DNA from: Homarus americanus
Taxonomy: Eukaryota; Arthropoda; Malacostraca; Decapoda; Nephropidae
DNA: 64,000 bases
Direction of reading: 5' to 3'
Assembly: GCF_018991925.1 (NCBI RefSeq)
Contig: NW_024726235.1
Location: 2,888,641-2,952,640, forward strand
Shown: positions 10,490 through 25,485 of the stretch, in pieces
Layout: the number at the start of each line of letters is the position of its first letter
Position numbering within the stretch: position 1 is the first letter of the stretch
Notes under the pieces: model-generated
The model's input: only the letters and a program-made list of their open reading frames with translations
What the model was told of the DNA's origin: nothing
The model's database searches: none
Position numbers and translations under genes: made by a program

Positions 10490-11332
10490 AAGTTTTGTTG
10501 ATCTAATACAGTTCAAGGTGTTGAATATATCATCTCGAGTCTCTTACAAATCTTGCCGCCATTATTATTATTCCCCTCTTAAGTCTATGTTATTATGGTA
10601 AGTCATAAGAAAGTCAACAATGGGAAGGTAGGTTATAAATTTCCATACACTGACGGTGAATGTTTTATTATTTACATTGATTTTTGGTCTTGTTTAGTTT
10701 TGGTGTTATGAATATACACGAGATCATATTTATTTTTTTTGGCAATGTATTCAGTACAAGTTATTTTTGTTTGTTTGTTGTTGTTGTTGTTTTTGTTTTC
10801 CAATTATCGGTAAAGACATCCCGGTGTGTAGAGAGTAGCAGGGACCAGCCGTCAAGAGGCGACAACCACACAACACACTTCCCGTAACTGTGCCATGTTG
10901 TTGTTAGTTCCACGAACAATATCTCAACTAATCTGAATCACGAATTTCAAAATACTGTTGATATATTTAGAAAATTTGTTTAGTTATTGATTTGTTCTTA
11001 TTTGTTCTTGGTGTTATGATGTCGGGGTGGCTGGACAGGAGTTGATTTGACAAGTTCTGATACTCAACAGCTGACTCACCCAGGGGATAATCCACCATCA
11101 GCGAGCGAGCTTACCCGATAATGTAACGTTGTACTTACGGGCGTGTGTATGTGGTGGGTGGACGGACTGGGTGGGTGGACGGGCGGGTGGGCGGGCGCTC
11201 GATAGTACTGTAATATGTACGGTACTTGCAAATGACAATAAACACCAGGCTACTCGTCAAATATTTCCTATTTAAACGTTCCTGTTGTTATTTAGCAGAG
11301 CAGTAGTGAGTTAGACGGACGGGAGTCTGGCT
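10490..11332. other. Unique AT-rich sequence, no gene recognised
   Basis: Contains poly-T and GTT-rich stretches around 10730-10795 and a GGGTGGACGGACGGGCGGG-like GC-rich patch near 11155-11200. No gene or RNA signal was identified. Confidence 0.6.
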
Positions 11333-11335
11333 GTG

Positions 11336-11640
11336 GGTACAGTATTGGTTTAGTGACCATGCTCTCCTCTCAGGCGAGCGGACCCGGGTTCGATCCCCGG
11401 GCAGGGTGAAACTATGGGCAAGTTTCTTTGCGCCATTTGCCTCTGTCTACCCAGCAGTAATTGGGGACCTGGATGTTAATAGATTTGTGGATCGTATTCC
11501 GGGGTAATGATTAGCCAGTGCAGTTGACGAGTTGTCCGGTCTTCTCTGATTATTCCTTGACACTGGGTCATGCAGCTCATTAACTCGGGGTGTGGTTGTT
11601 ATGTTGGCGACAGCTTCTACACCTTAAACAAATTCACGCC
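11336..11640 (+). mobile_element. tRNA-derived SINE, copy 1
   Basis: The head is tRNA-like, with an A-box-like GGTTTAGTGACCATGCTC and a perfect B box GGTTCGATCCCCGGGC near 11388-11402. The body continues CAGGGTGAAACTATGGGC, then CCAGCAGTAATTGGG, CAGTTGACGAGTTGTCCGG, GACACTGGGTCATG and finally CACCTTAAACAAATTCAC. The same order recurs at 21808 and 37492, which shows it is a dispersed element. The A-box region is more diverged here than in the other two copies. A poly-A tail is not obvious. Such elements are transcribed by Pol III and mobilised by a LINE, which is family knowledge and not visible here. Confidence 0.85.
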
Positions 11641-11974
11641 TAGGTGGCTCTTGGGCCGGCCATCCTCGTGCACGAGGGGCAACCATTATAGTGATCAGTC
11701 GACAGTCACTAGCAGCCGGTCGGTCACCCACTGGTCCCCAACACACGGCTAGAGTATCAGCTACAGGAGGCCACGCTATTAGATACCAAGTTATATATAA
11801 CATCTGTATTTAATCTGTGATCACAAAATGTGTGTCCCGGCGCCACGATCCTCACTAGAATTTGCTTATAATTAATATACGTCAAAAGTGTGTTACTCTG
11901 AGTCCACTTGACAGCTTGATAGACAGCTCTCATAATGCCGACGTCCATCAAATATATGTAAAACATTGTGTGTG

Positions 11975-16091
<4,117 letters not shown>

Positions 16092-16141
<50 letters not shown>
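16092..16141. repeat. (GA)n microsatellite
   Basis: About 25 uninterrupted GA units. Confidence 0.97.
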
Positions 16142-16142
<1 letters not shown>

Positions 16143-16688
16143 GTAGGGTATTTCTGCACGAGTCATCAATGTTTACCCAATGTGGATGTAGTGCAGGGAA
16201 TATTAAGACACGGTGGGGAAGATTCACCATCCATGAAGGCGGACCATCGTAGGTAAACACCCCCCTCCCTCCCCCGCTCCCCCACAGGTTTAACAGGTCC
16301 TCCTCTGCTTCAACTAGGTGCAAGGTATATAAAGCCAGGTGTACTGACTAGGATCGGGTGGATGAATTTGCTGTGATTGCTCAACTAACCCGTATTGTAA
16401 TAACGAGGGTTGTTTGGTAGGGGGAGACCAGTGGCTGTATCTTCTTGTCATGTTGGTGGCCTTCAGGACGTTTGGGAAACTTGTTCTTTGGAGGCGAATG
16501 ATTAAGAATTAGTGTTCATGATCCAGGATGCAGAAGGCAGGACCACCCCTTGACCGAGCATTAGTATATATTTGGAAACCTCTGGACAGCACACGTGAGG
16601 GTTGCCAGGCTGGGGGCGCTGAGTAGTGGCATGGATGGATTACCCTAATGATGTCTGACGCTTGGGAAATATGCTTAATGGTGAGTGA

Positions 16689-16862
16689 CAGTTTGGCGCG
16701 GTGAGTGGCAGTGTGGCGTGGAGGAGCGAGTATGTGGCGTGGAGGAGTTCCTGTGTGGCGTGGAGGAGTTCCTGTGTGGCGTGGTGTAGTGCCTGTGTGG
16801 CGTGGAGGAGTTCCTGTATGGCGTGGTGTAGTGCCTGTGTGGCGTGGAAGGAGTGACGCGGA
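16689..16862 (+). repeat. 21-bp tandem repeat (GTGTGGCGTGGAGGAGTTCC)
   Basis: About eight units of 21 bp. Two subtypes partly alternate: one with GGAGGAGTTCCT and one with GGTGTAGTGCCT. This arrangement suggests a 42-bp higher-order unit in the later part. Confidence 0.93.
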
Positions 16863-16996
16863 AGTTGGGGAGTAAGAAGTTATATATTGAGTGGCACAGT
16901 GAGGCTGGGGACTTGTATGTTGAGTGACTGTGGGTGATGATGAGTGACAGTGACACGAGGGAGTTGAGAATTGAATAACTGTGAAATGACGGTGAA

Positions 16997-17030
16997 AATG
17001 ATGATGATGATGATGATGACGATGATGATA
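16997..17030. repeat. (GAT)n microsatellite
   Basis: About 11 GAT units with one GAC interruption. Confidence 0.94.
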
Positions 17031-17171
17031 AGTGAGTGATAATGGAAAAAAAAAGAATAGTGTGTGTCTGACAGTAGAGGTGAGGATGGTGAGGGAGGTT
17101 GGGACGGTGAGGATGGTGAGGAAGTCAGAAATAGTGAACAAGAGCCAGTGGAGGGTATACAATTCTCCAAT

Positions 17172-17250
17172 CCCTCAACCCCAATAGGGAATCGAACCCG
17201 GGATCTCTCGTTTGCAAGATAGATATTCTACCAATTAAACCCTCTCAGCA
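17172..17250 (-). mobile_element. tRNA-like sequence (pseudo-tRNA or SINE head)
   Basis: On the minus strand there is an A-box-like TTTAATTGGTAGAATA, an anticodon-loop-like CTTGCAA (anticodon TGC, alanine-type) and a perfect B box GGTTCGATTCC at 17198-17188. The acceptor, anticodon and T stems do not pair well: only three base pairs form in the T stem. It is therefore not a functional tRNA by eye. It is more likely a tRNA pseudogene or the head of a different tRNA-derived SINE. Confidence 0.55.
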
Positions 17251-17411
17251 TGTGTATACTTTACCACGTCGACATACACGTTGAAGTATACTGACTAATA
17301 TACAACAATGCGTGTATATACAGACATAACAAGTAACCTTCATTGAAAAGTTTGGGTGAAAAAATAATTTGAAATGGTAAATATTATTCTACACAGTTTG
17401 GCCACGCCTGT

Positions 17412-17413
<2 letters not shown>

Positions 17414-17443
<30 letters not shown>
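17414..17443. repeat. (AC)n microsatellite
   Basis: About 15 uninterrupted AC units. Confidence 0.96.
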
Positions 17444-17445
<2 letters not shown>

Positions 17446-17624
17446 TAATATATGCCAAACACGCTTTCAATTGTAACGTTATTATGTCATAGAGTATTTG
17501 CAGTTAAAAGTGTATTAATAATTTGTTGACCTTTATGGCAGGTATTTACGTATTACAATAATATTTATATACTGATGTGTGTATCTATTTATCTATTTAT
17601 TTGTGTCTGTACTTCTATCTGTCT

Positions 17625-17652
17625 CGTCTGTCTGTCTGTCTGTCTGTCTGTG
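17625..17652. repeat. (GTCT)n microsatellite
   Basis: About 6 TGTC units with TATC/TATT-rich variants just upstream. Confidence 0.93.
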
Positions 17653-17961
17653 GTTGTATATGACTTAACAAATAAAAGAAAGTTTGTGGAGGAAATTTAG
17701 ACGTCTGAGGAAACTGACCCGCGAACAAAGTCTTGGGGGAAAAGTTTACTCGTTATGAAAAGTTGACACAGTGAGAGTTATGTGTTTTATACTTTCATAA
17801 GACTTAGTTTAATTTCATATATACTTTAGACTATAATGTGTATAATAAAACTTAATATATCTTTATTTGTTTTATTATAGATATAGGGATGAGATAGACT
17901 ATAGTGGTTTAATTTGGAAAAAAATAATTGATTTTTTTTTTTCATATTTAAAGGAAAATTT

Positions 17962-18012
17962 GGATCACGTGAAGATTAAACCCCCAGGTTATTTTATTTT
18001 AAGATTAAACTC
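17962..18012 (-). mobile_element. Dispersed TTAATCTTCACGTGATCC element, copy A
   Basis: On the minus strand this ends TTTAATCTTCACGTGATCC, preceded by a second TTTAATCTT word and a spacer AAATAAAATAACCTGGGGG. It abuts the telomere-like array at 18021 on the side opposite the GATCC end. The same arrangement occurs at 39.3 and 50.4 kb. No transposase is present, so the class is unknown. Confidence 0.6.
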
Positions 18013-18020
18013 TAAGGCTG

Positions 18021-18138
18021 ACCTAACCTAACCTAACGTAACCTAGCCTAACCTAACCTAACCTAGCCTAGCCTAACCTAACCTAGCCTAGCCTAACCTA
18101 ACCTAACCTAACCTAACCTAACCTAACCTAACCTAACC
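18021..18138 (-). repeat. Interstitial telomere-like array (CCTAA)n
   Basis: About 118 bases of CCTAACCTAA with a few CCTAG units, so the TTAGG strand is minus. It is purer than the array at 1773-2009. Confidence 0.95.
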
Positions 18139-18240
18139 GACTTACACATAAAAGTAGGGCGTACTCAGACCTAAATTATGTTGCCTAGTTCTTTTATTTT
18201 TGTATTTTGTCTAAAAGTTTGTTGTTCTCTTTTTACAGGT

Positions 18241-18540
18241 GAGTGGTGACGTACAAATCTGCTATTGGGGGACGAGTGGTGACGTGTGAGACCGTCATTG
18301 GTTAGTAAGTAATGACGTGTGGCATACTTGTTGGTTTGTGAGTAGTGACGTGTGAGACTGTCATTGGTTAGTAAGTAATGACGTGTAGCATACTTGTTGG
18401 TTTGTGAGTAGTGACGTGTAGAATTCTCATTATTTAGCGAGTGGTGACGTTTGGGTTACTCATTGGCTGGTGTGTGGTGACTTTTGGGTTACTCATTGGC
18501 TGGTGTGTGGTGACGTGTTGGACTTTCATTGGCTGGTGAA
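18241..18540 (+). repeat. 33-bp array with one TGACGT-type site per unit
   Basis: Nine units in exact 33-bp phase. The word TGACGT begins at 18247, 18280, 18313, 18346, 18379, 18412, 18445 and 18511; the unit at 18478 has TGACTT. Many units also carry CATTGG, which is an inverted CCAAT box. Early units alternate between a GAGACTGTCATTGG subtype and a GCATACTTGTTGG subtype, giving a 66-bp higher-order period. Each motif matches the half-site of a CRE/ATF element. No adjoining gene was found, so any regulatory function is speculative. Confidence 0.95.
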
Positions 18541-18718
18541 AGGAAAAACTGAAAAGGGGAAAATAAATGTTGAAATAAGTGGTTAAACACGAGAATCAAG
18601 AATGAATAAGGTGAAGAAAGAAAACCGATGAAGATGGAAGGAAGGATGGAAGTAGAAGATAATAATGTAAAGAAGAAGAAAAAGGAATTCAGCAAGGTAA
18701 GAGGCTGTTGGGTTGGTA

Positions 18719-18719
<1 letters not shown>

Positions 18720-18755
<36 letters not shown>
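18720..18755. repeat. (AC)n microsatellite
   Basis: About 18 uninterrupted AC units. Confidence 0.97.
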
Positions 18756-18757
<2 letters not shown>

Positions 18758-18870
18758 TTACTTGTGGGCCTCTGAGGAAATTACCTGTGGCTGGGCGTCG
18801 GCGTACGAACACGGCTGAAACACGGAATATTGGGGGGATAGGTAATGTAGGTAGGGACGTTAATGTGGTG

Positions 18871-18899
<29 letters not shown>
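18871..18899. repeat. (CT)n microsatellite
   Basis: About 14 uninterrupted CT units. Confidence 0.96.
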
Positions 18900-18902
<3 letters not shown>

Positions 18903-19329
18903 ACGTGGGATCAGTTCATCACCCTTGTTTATTACCTTTGAGTGATTTCCCCGAGGGTGACGTAACTACCCTCCCTCCCTTCCCCCTAAACCTCACCCCA
19001 CTGCCCCTCACTGCCCTCAACCCCCACCTCCTCCCTCCTTCATTTCCTTCCTCACTCCATTTCATTATTCTCAACAGTTTCGGCTGAGCCATGTGTCCTC
19101 CTCCTTCTCCCCTCCTCCCTCACACGTTCTCTGTCAGCACTTTTTTTCCTTGGCTATACAGCATGGAGCTTGATCCTGGTTTGCTCTCTGGCTGGGGGTC
19201 GGGTAAGGCTGGGGAGGATTTCATTGTATGTTTTTTAAATCTGCTTTAATTTTTTTTATTATTCTTTAGTTTGTTAATGGATAATGATATAGTTAGTATT
19301 TAATGATAGGTAGTTTTATTTTCTTTGAA

Positions 19330-19385
19330 GGAGGTGGTGTGGTAGGTGGTGTGGTAGGTGGTGTGGTAGGTGGTGTGGTAAGTGG
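19330..19385. repeat. 12-bp repeat GGTGGTGTGGTA
   Basis: About 4.5 copies of a 12-bp unit, followed at 19431-19452 by a (CT)n run. Confidence 0.92.
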
Positions 19386-19727
19386 CAAGAGAGGGAATAA
19401 GAGAGATGGCTTATTTGCAACATGTGGTAACTCTCTCTCTCTCTCTCTCTCTTCCCGTAGCCCTCAAGCGGAAAACATCTCAATATTTCAACGTGTTTAC
19501 CCAAGTTCCTTCGCTTCATTTGGAATGCCTTTTCAGTAGGTCTTAGTTCAAACATTAACAGATCATAATAAAAAAAAAAATATATATAAATATATCTCAT
19601 AGTCGCTTCCACATTCATTCTCTTTTTCTTTTTTTTTCTTTCATTTTTATCATATTTTCTTTCTATGGTTTTACTGTTATTGCATTTTTTTTCGTTTGTC
19701 TTTGTGTCTCTCTCTCTCTCTGTCTGC

Positions 19728-19935
19728 CTTTTAAATGTCTTGTCTTTGTCTTTCTGTTTATCTATTTTATCTCTTCCTTTCTGCCTGTCTAACTATTTTG
19801 TGTCGTCTGTCTTTCTGTTTATACTCTCTGTCTGCCTTAAAATGTCTTGTCTTTGGTTCTTCTGTTTATCTATTTTATCTCTTCCTTTCTGCCTGTCTAA
19901 CTATTTTGTGTCGTCTTCGTCTTTCTTTCTCTCTC
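19728..19935 (+). repeat. 108-bp tandem duplication, T/C-rich
   Basis: TCTATTTTATCTCTTCCTTT and the following CTGCCTGTCTAACTATTTTG occur at 19761 and again at 19869. The 108-bp copies are nearly identical, apart from small differences such as TGTCTTTCTG versus TGGTTCTTCTG. Flanked by CTCTCT tracts on both sides. Confidence 0.9.
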
Positions 19936-20168
19936 TCTCTCTCTCTCTCCTTCTGTTAGTTTCCCACGTATACACTTAACCAGTCTTTAGTTTTATCATT
20001 TCCTAATTGCAGTTGAGAATTTTTGATGGATTACAACTGACTGTCAGAAAATATACCTGTGTTTATGCCCCGGCCAGCGTGGTGGGGGTTAGGTTAGGTT
20101 GTCTATCTCGGTGTGTGTGTGTTGGACGGGGTTTATTTGGTCCTGCTGAGGTTACTTGGATCTTGCAT

Positions 20169-20169
<1 letters not shown>

Positions 20170-20213
<44 letters not shown>

Positions 20214-20232
20214 CTCTATTTGCTAACAACAT

Positions 20233-20264
<32 letters not shown>
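20170..20264. repeat. (GA)n and (GT)n pair
   Basis: A (GA)n of about 40 bases at 20170-20210 is followed 24 bases later by a (GT)n at 20235-20264. Confidence 0.96.
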
Positions 20265-20267
<3 letters not shown>

Positions 20268-20700
20268 CCCCATCCCGAGTTACCAGTGGTGGAGAGGATG
20301 GAGGGAATCTAGAGGAGGAGGAGGTGAGGTAACCCACGGGGGCTACCTGTAATTCCTCTCTTTAACTTATCTGATTTTTTCAATCCTGATCTCTTTTCAG
20401 CTTCTTCACCACCAGGAGTCTCTGTCCTAACCCCCCTCCGGTTATTGCAGGCAGATGAAACTTAAAATGTGATTCTTCCCTCATTATCCCTCTTAGCACC
20501 CCCCCCCCTCTTTATCACCATCACACACCACACGACCTCACCAAATACACTTCTTGGGCACAAAGTCTTTTATTTTTAAGCCAGGGATAACAAGAGAAGT
20601 CGGACCTTGAGGGTATTATAGAAGCTCTGCTGTATTGAGGGTGTTTTACCGATACTTCCCACGGCACTTTCCTTCCATTTCTCTCACTGCGCGCACCTTC

Positions 20701-20725
20701 GTCTCTCTCTCTCTCTCTCTCTCTC
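20701..20725. repeat. (TC)n microsatellite
   Basis: About 12 TC units; a CTCCC-rich patch follows at 20897-20945. Confidence 0.94.
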
Positions 20726-21064
20726 CTCTACACTCCATCGACTTCCACTGTCCATTTCCGCCCCCTTCCTCTCACCGAGAGTGCCCCCTTACGGTGGTGG
20801 CGTAGAGGCGCAACTCACTTTGAAATCCAGCTGAGTTGGTGGACCAATATCGGCGAAGACTGTCTATCCCGACACCCATATTGGCCATGACCAACCCCTC
20901 TCTCTCCCTTCTCCCCTCTCTCCCTTCTCCCCCTCTTCCTCCCCCTCCAAGTCCCGGCTGGCGGCTGGACTTGCTGCTGGCAATTTATGGTCCCTCTGTG
21001 GCCTTGATTACCGAGCAAGATGCTGAGATTATCCGCAAAACTGCCTCCGTGCTCTTAAAACACC

Positions 21065-21065
<1 letters not shown>

Positions 21066-21109
<44 letters not shown>
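21066..21109. repeat. (GA)n microsatellite
   Basis: About 22 uninterrupted GA units, with GGGA tetramers at 21201-21214. Confidence 0.97.
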
Positions 21110-21111
<2 letters not shown>

Positions 21112-21466
21112 TGGGTGGTGTAGGGGAGAGAGCGAGAGATAATCCAAATGCGTGAACTGGGTGAGAGTGAAGAGGAAAGAAACAGGGTGAGAGCAGGAGG
21201 GAGGGAGGGAGGGAGGTGTGTGTAGGAGGTAGGAGAATAGGTCGAGTGGTTTGAAGGTCTGCTAGCAAGATTTAGAGCCTCATTGATGCCTTAAATGTTC
21301 CTTGTCATCCTTCCTTCCCTCCCACATCTACAGTTGATTGTTGTTGTTGTTTTTGTTGATGTTGTTTGTGTTATTGTTGTTATTGTTATTATTGTCTGAT
21401 CTGTTGTTACTTTCCTGACGACACGTGAACACTATAGTTGGATACTGGAGGACTTGAATAGTAGTG

Positions 21467-21514
21467 TAGGTTAGGTTAGGTTAGGTTAGGTTTCACACAC
21501 ACACACACACACAC
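21467..21514 (+). repeat. Short TTAGG array joined to (CA)n
   Basis: Five TTAGG-type units at 21467-21491 are followed immediately by a (CA)n at 21494-21514. Confidence 0.92.
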
Positions 21515-21807
21515 TGTCATCGAAAGAGGAGAACAGGAGGGTAAGGGGCGGGGGGGAGGGGATCGGGTTTCCAATGACGTATATTGAAGTGAGATCCGAA
21601 GCTTCTCCACCGACCAAGTTTTACAAGACTTTAATCTGAGGTCCATTACGTGAGGCCTTTCCTTGGGAGCCCGGGTGTATCCTCTCACCAGCCCTTACCT
21701 GTGTCTCTCACCAACCCTTTACCTGTATCCCCTTAGCAGCCCTTAGTTGTGTCTTCTCACCAGCTCTTAGTTGTGTTTGTATGTATGTATGTACTTTGTG
21801 ACGTGGC

Positions 21808-22115
21808 GACCTGTGGTGTAATTGGTCAGCATGCTCGCCTCGCAAGAGAGCAGACCCTGGTTCGATCCCCGGGCAGGGTGAAACTATGGGCAAGTTTCTT
21901 TACGCCATTTGCAACTGTCTACACAGCAGTAATTGGGAACCTGGATTTTAATCGATTTGCGGATCGTGTTCTGGGGTAATGGTTAGCCAGTGCAGTTGAC
22001 GAGTTGTCCGGTCTTCTCGAACTATTCCTTGACTCTGGGTCATGCAGCTCGTTAACTCAGGGTGTGGTTGTTGTGTTGTTGACAGCTTATACACCTTAAA
22101 CAAATTCACCTCTAG
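21808..22115 (+). mobile_element. tRNA-derived SINE, copy 2
   Basis: The head has an A-box-like TGGTGTAATTGGTCAGCATG, an anticodon-arm-like GCTCGCCTCGCAAG and a perfect B box GGTTCGATCCCCGGGC. The body has the same order as copies 1 and 3: GGTGAAACTATGGGC, CAGCAGTAATTGGGAACC, GGGGTAATGGTTAGCC, GAGTTGTCCGGTCTTCTC, GTTAACTCAGGGTGTGG and CACCTTAAACAAATTCACC. This is the best-preserved full copy and the best starting point for a family consensus. Confidence 0.9.
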
Positions 22116-22546
22116 GTGTGTGTGAGTGTGGTGTGTGTCATCAGGTGTAAGAGTGAGGGAGTTTATGTTGGTACGCTGTGGCCACTCCTGAGTCACTGAG
22201 CGTTTGAACAAGTAACTGGAATTGTTTTGGGAACTCGGAGGTATTTTATGAGTGCAGATATATACACTCCATTTTTATGTAGTGTGTGTGTTTGTAGTGT
22301 TTGTGTGTGTGTGAAGTGTACGGTATGTGTGTATGCATGTTTGTGTGTGTGTGTGGTATATGTATGTGTGTATGTGTAGTGTTCATAGTTTGTTATCTGT
22401 GTACGCTTTTAAACATAACGTTGTGTTGTAGACTCAGTGTAGCCATCAATGTACTTATGATTTATGTTCACTTATCTCGGTGTAACATTAATGCGGATGA
22501 GAATAACAACTGATATATATTTATGTCACAGATACATAACATTAAA
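22116..22546. other. GT-rich spacer after SINE copy 2
   Basis: Interrupted TGTGTG-rich bases at 22280-22380 with TATG variants; otherwise unique. No gene seen. Confidence 0.6.
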
Positions 22547-22730
22547 CATACAGACACAGACAGACATACAGACACAGACAGACATACAGACACAGACAGA
22601 CATACAGACACAGACAGACATACAGACACAGACAGACATACAGACAGACAGACAGACATACAGACACAGACAGACATACAGACACAGACATACATACAGC
22701 CATACAGACATACAGACACAGACAGACATA
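22547..22730 (+). repeat. 14-bp CAGACATACAGACA array
   Basis: About 13 units of CAGACATACAGACA with local CAGA and CATA variants. It is probably derived from a (CAGA)n/(CATA)n compound microsatellite. Frames on both strands are open because the array lacks stops. Confidence 0.95.
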
Positions 22731-23757
22731 TTCTCTCACCTTGTTCCTTCTTCTAGCCCTCACATCTACCACACTCCCTACAGTACTTTCCTTACACTGA
22801 TACTATTAACCTGTAAGCCTGAGTCCACGTTACGATTTCGAAGATTAGAATTGCAGTGTTAGAGGTAGCGAGTCACTAGTTCTCATGAGGCTTTAGTTGA
22901 TAGTTTCACACAGCCTCATATAATGCCATTAGCCGTGGCACCCTCCACACACTGTTCCTATTACCTGGGTAAATTGGCATGTTAAACCCTGAAGGAGGTC
23001 GTGTGGCTCTTGACCATCACACCTGCTGGGCTAAACTCGCCTCGGTTCTAGTAGGTGTGTTTGATGCTGGAGGTCATACGTGTGTTTTATCCAAGGCAAA
23101 TAGCAGCATTTTTTTCCCCTCCATATTTACAGTGGGAATTACAGTACTGGTATTTCCTCACAACAAATAACGTTATAAGTTTCATTACCGGACAACATCA
23201 TCATGACAACAGGTTCCTCCCTCATAGTGAACGGTGTTATCACTCTGGATCACACATTGGTTATCATTTTCACAACCCACCTCGTGATATTATTTCCTTT
23301 TTACGAACGGACCAAAGTTTGGTCTCCTCTCTGGTGGTGATCCAATTTGACCTCCGGCGGGGTGAAGGGGGAGTTAGGTGACGGAGGAAAGGCATCGGGG
23401 TTGTGTTTCCTCAGCTGCAAATGGAAGATAATGCATTTTTTTATTAGTGTTATGTCAGCGGCGGGCTGTCTGGTGGTGCGCTCACTGACCCAAGAGTCGA
23501 GGGGGAGGCAGGGGAGGGTTGCTGGAACATGTCATCGTGTATTGAATTGAGGAACTTGGTATTCCCAACACGCTACAGCAAGTGCCTCGCATGTGAATGT
23601 AGTCACAGTTGCCTCTGAGAAAAGCAACCTTGGTTTTCTCTATATCGTAACGCTTATAGTTAATGTGGTTTACTGTACTAGTGTTGTAGAACGTGAGAAC
23701 ACTCGCTAATTCTGTTGAAGGACTGTTTCCCTGAACCTCTTTTGGCTCTCCGGTAGT

Positions 23758-23797
<40 letters not shown>

Positions 23798-25436
23798 CCA
23801 CCAACACGTCGCCAGAAGACGCCACCACCTGGGACCGTCTCCTCACACCGTGTACACAACATTGTTTACCGCCCCTGAATAATATACGACTGCTACCGTG
23901 GGAAATGGGTAACACAGAAGCGTTCCTTTGTTCTAAGGCACTGACTCACCAACACTATTTGATTTTCGCGGAAATGTCAAGACAGGCAACGATATTTACC
24001 GAGCCAGGAGGAACCATGTATAAATGCATATATAACTTACCCATTCAAGAAAGTTACCGCAGTGAACGTAACGAAATAATTGGCCACTTTTCTGGCATGG
24101 GAATATTTTTTTTTCGTTTAGTTTGAAGGATAAATACGTGTGTATGCATTATACTTACGTTTTATGTAAATTCTACCTAGCTTGATTCTCGTGTGTGTGT
24201 ATGCGTGCGCGCGTGTGTGTGTAAGCCAACTGTTTACACGTGATTCATATTCAGCTATACATCAGCCTGGACCAGCTGCTGTGTGTATCCACTTTCTAGT
24301 GTTTTATCTCAGGCCGTTTTGGTTCCGATTCTGAAATGATTTTACTAGCCGTGACTGTCACCAGCCTGACCTACTTGCTTGTGTACTGTACGTGACGTGA
24401 ACTGAGTTGTGTCTGATGCCCGTGTCTTCTGTTTGCTGCATAAATAGACACACACTGGCGGACGTCCCTTGATTCTGTGTGCCTTCATGTCAGAGAAGGT
24501 GGAGAGAGATGGAAAAAGAGATGGAAATAGAGATAGAGAATTGACAGGCATGGCTAGTTGTGTTGTTTCACCTAATAACATCTCGGGGATATTGATATTT
24601 ACATATTCTTGCTATTAGTCTTAGGAAAGTAAGGAATCTCTCCCAGGGGTCATAAAAATGCCTCCTGCAGGTGTGAGGATGTTTTATCGAGTCTTATGAG
24701 GCTGTCTCCTCTCCACCAACAAGTGAGTGGACGCCTGGGGAAATATTCGCAGTACATTGATAAGTATTTGCCTGGAAAAGAAGGATTGCGTTTTATATTC
24801 TGACACTTAGTTATGGCCTTCTTGGGATTAGTGTTATTTCAGTGATTTCTTAAGTGATTTTTCTGTTTTATTAGTATTATGAATGTTACAAAGTTTATTT
24901 GCTATTTGGCTGACGTAAAATTCAAAATTAAATGTTTTCCAAGTTCCTGTTATCATAATTTGTTCATTTTTTATTTATTTATTTATTTCTAAGAATAAGT
25001 TTTTTCTTTTTACTCTGTATTTATTGATCAACTTTAAATAATGGAAGGCAGTTTTATATCTCCTGCACTAAGACACGAGACATGAAGAAATTCCATACGT
25101 TCCTCACCAGCAGCAGATGGGTCGACCTTCTCTCGTCTTGCCACGGATCATCAACTCTAAAGTACTCTTAAGTAGGCGTTGGTGAAGTATAAACAGTTCA
25201 GATAACACTTTAATGCTCCTTACCCACAAAGTAGAGTGTCGCTTTAACATGCCATAATTCCGGGTGCCCAGTCAGACCTCCAGTGACATTTAGTGATAAA
25301 AGTGACATCCACATCCCCATTATGTTCATGCCCGCAGTTTACGGCCGCCAACTGGTGACGCTATAAACTAGCCACTTGGTGAAGCTCTGTCGACAGTAAT
25401 TGACAGGTAAAGATCCCCCGAGACACACACACAGAT

Positions 25437-25439
<3 letters not shown>
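22731..25439. other. Mostly unique 2.7-kb stretch, no gene recognised
   Basis: A (GA)n at 23763-23794 and a short GT/GC alternating run at 24191-24221 are the only repeats. The open frames (for example 22979-23170 and 23905-24126 on plus) are under 110 residues, lack domains and lie in unremarkable composition. Confidence 0.55.

Positions 25440-25483
<44 letters not shown>
25440..25483. repeat. (AC)n microsatellite
   Basis: About 21 uninterrupted AC units. Confidence 0.97.

Positions 25484-25485
<2 letters not shown>

Noticed and set aside
11336..11410. A functional tRNA gene at the SINE head
   Set aside because: The A box and stems are diverged and the same head recurs in front of a shared 230-base body, so it is a SINE.
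16509..17162. 217-residue minus frame
   Set aside because: It runs through the 21-bp array and the (GAT)n tract; the rest has no recognisable domain.
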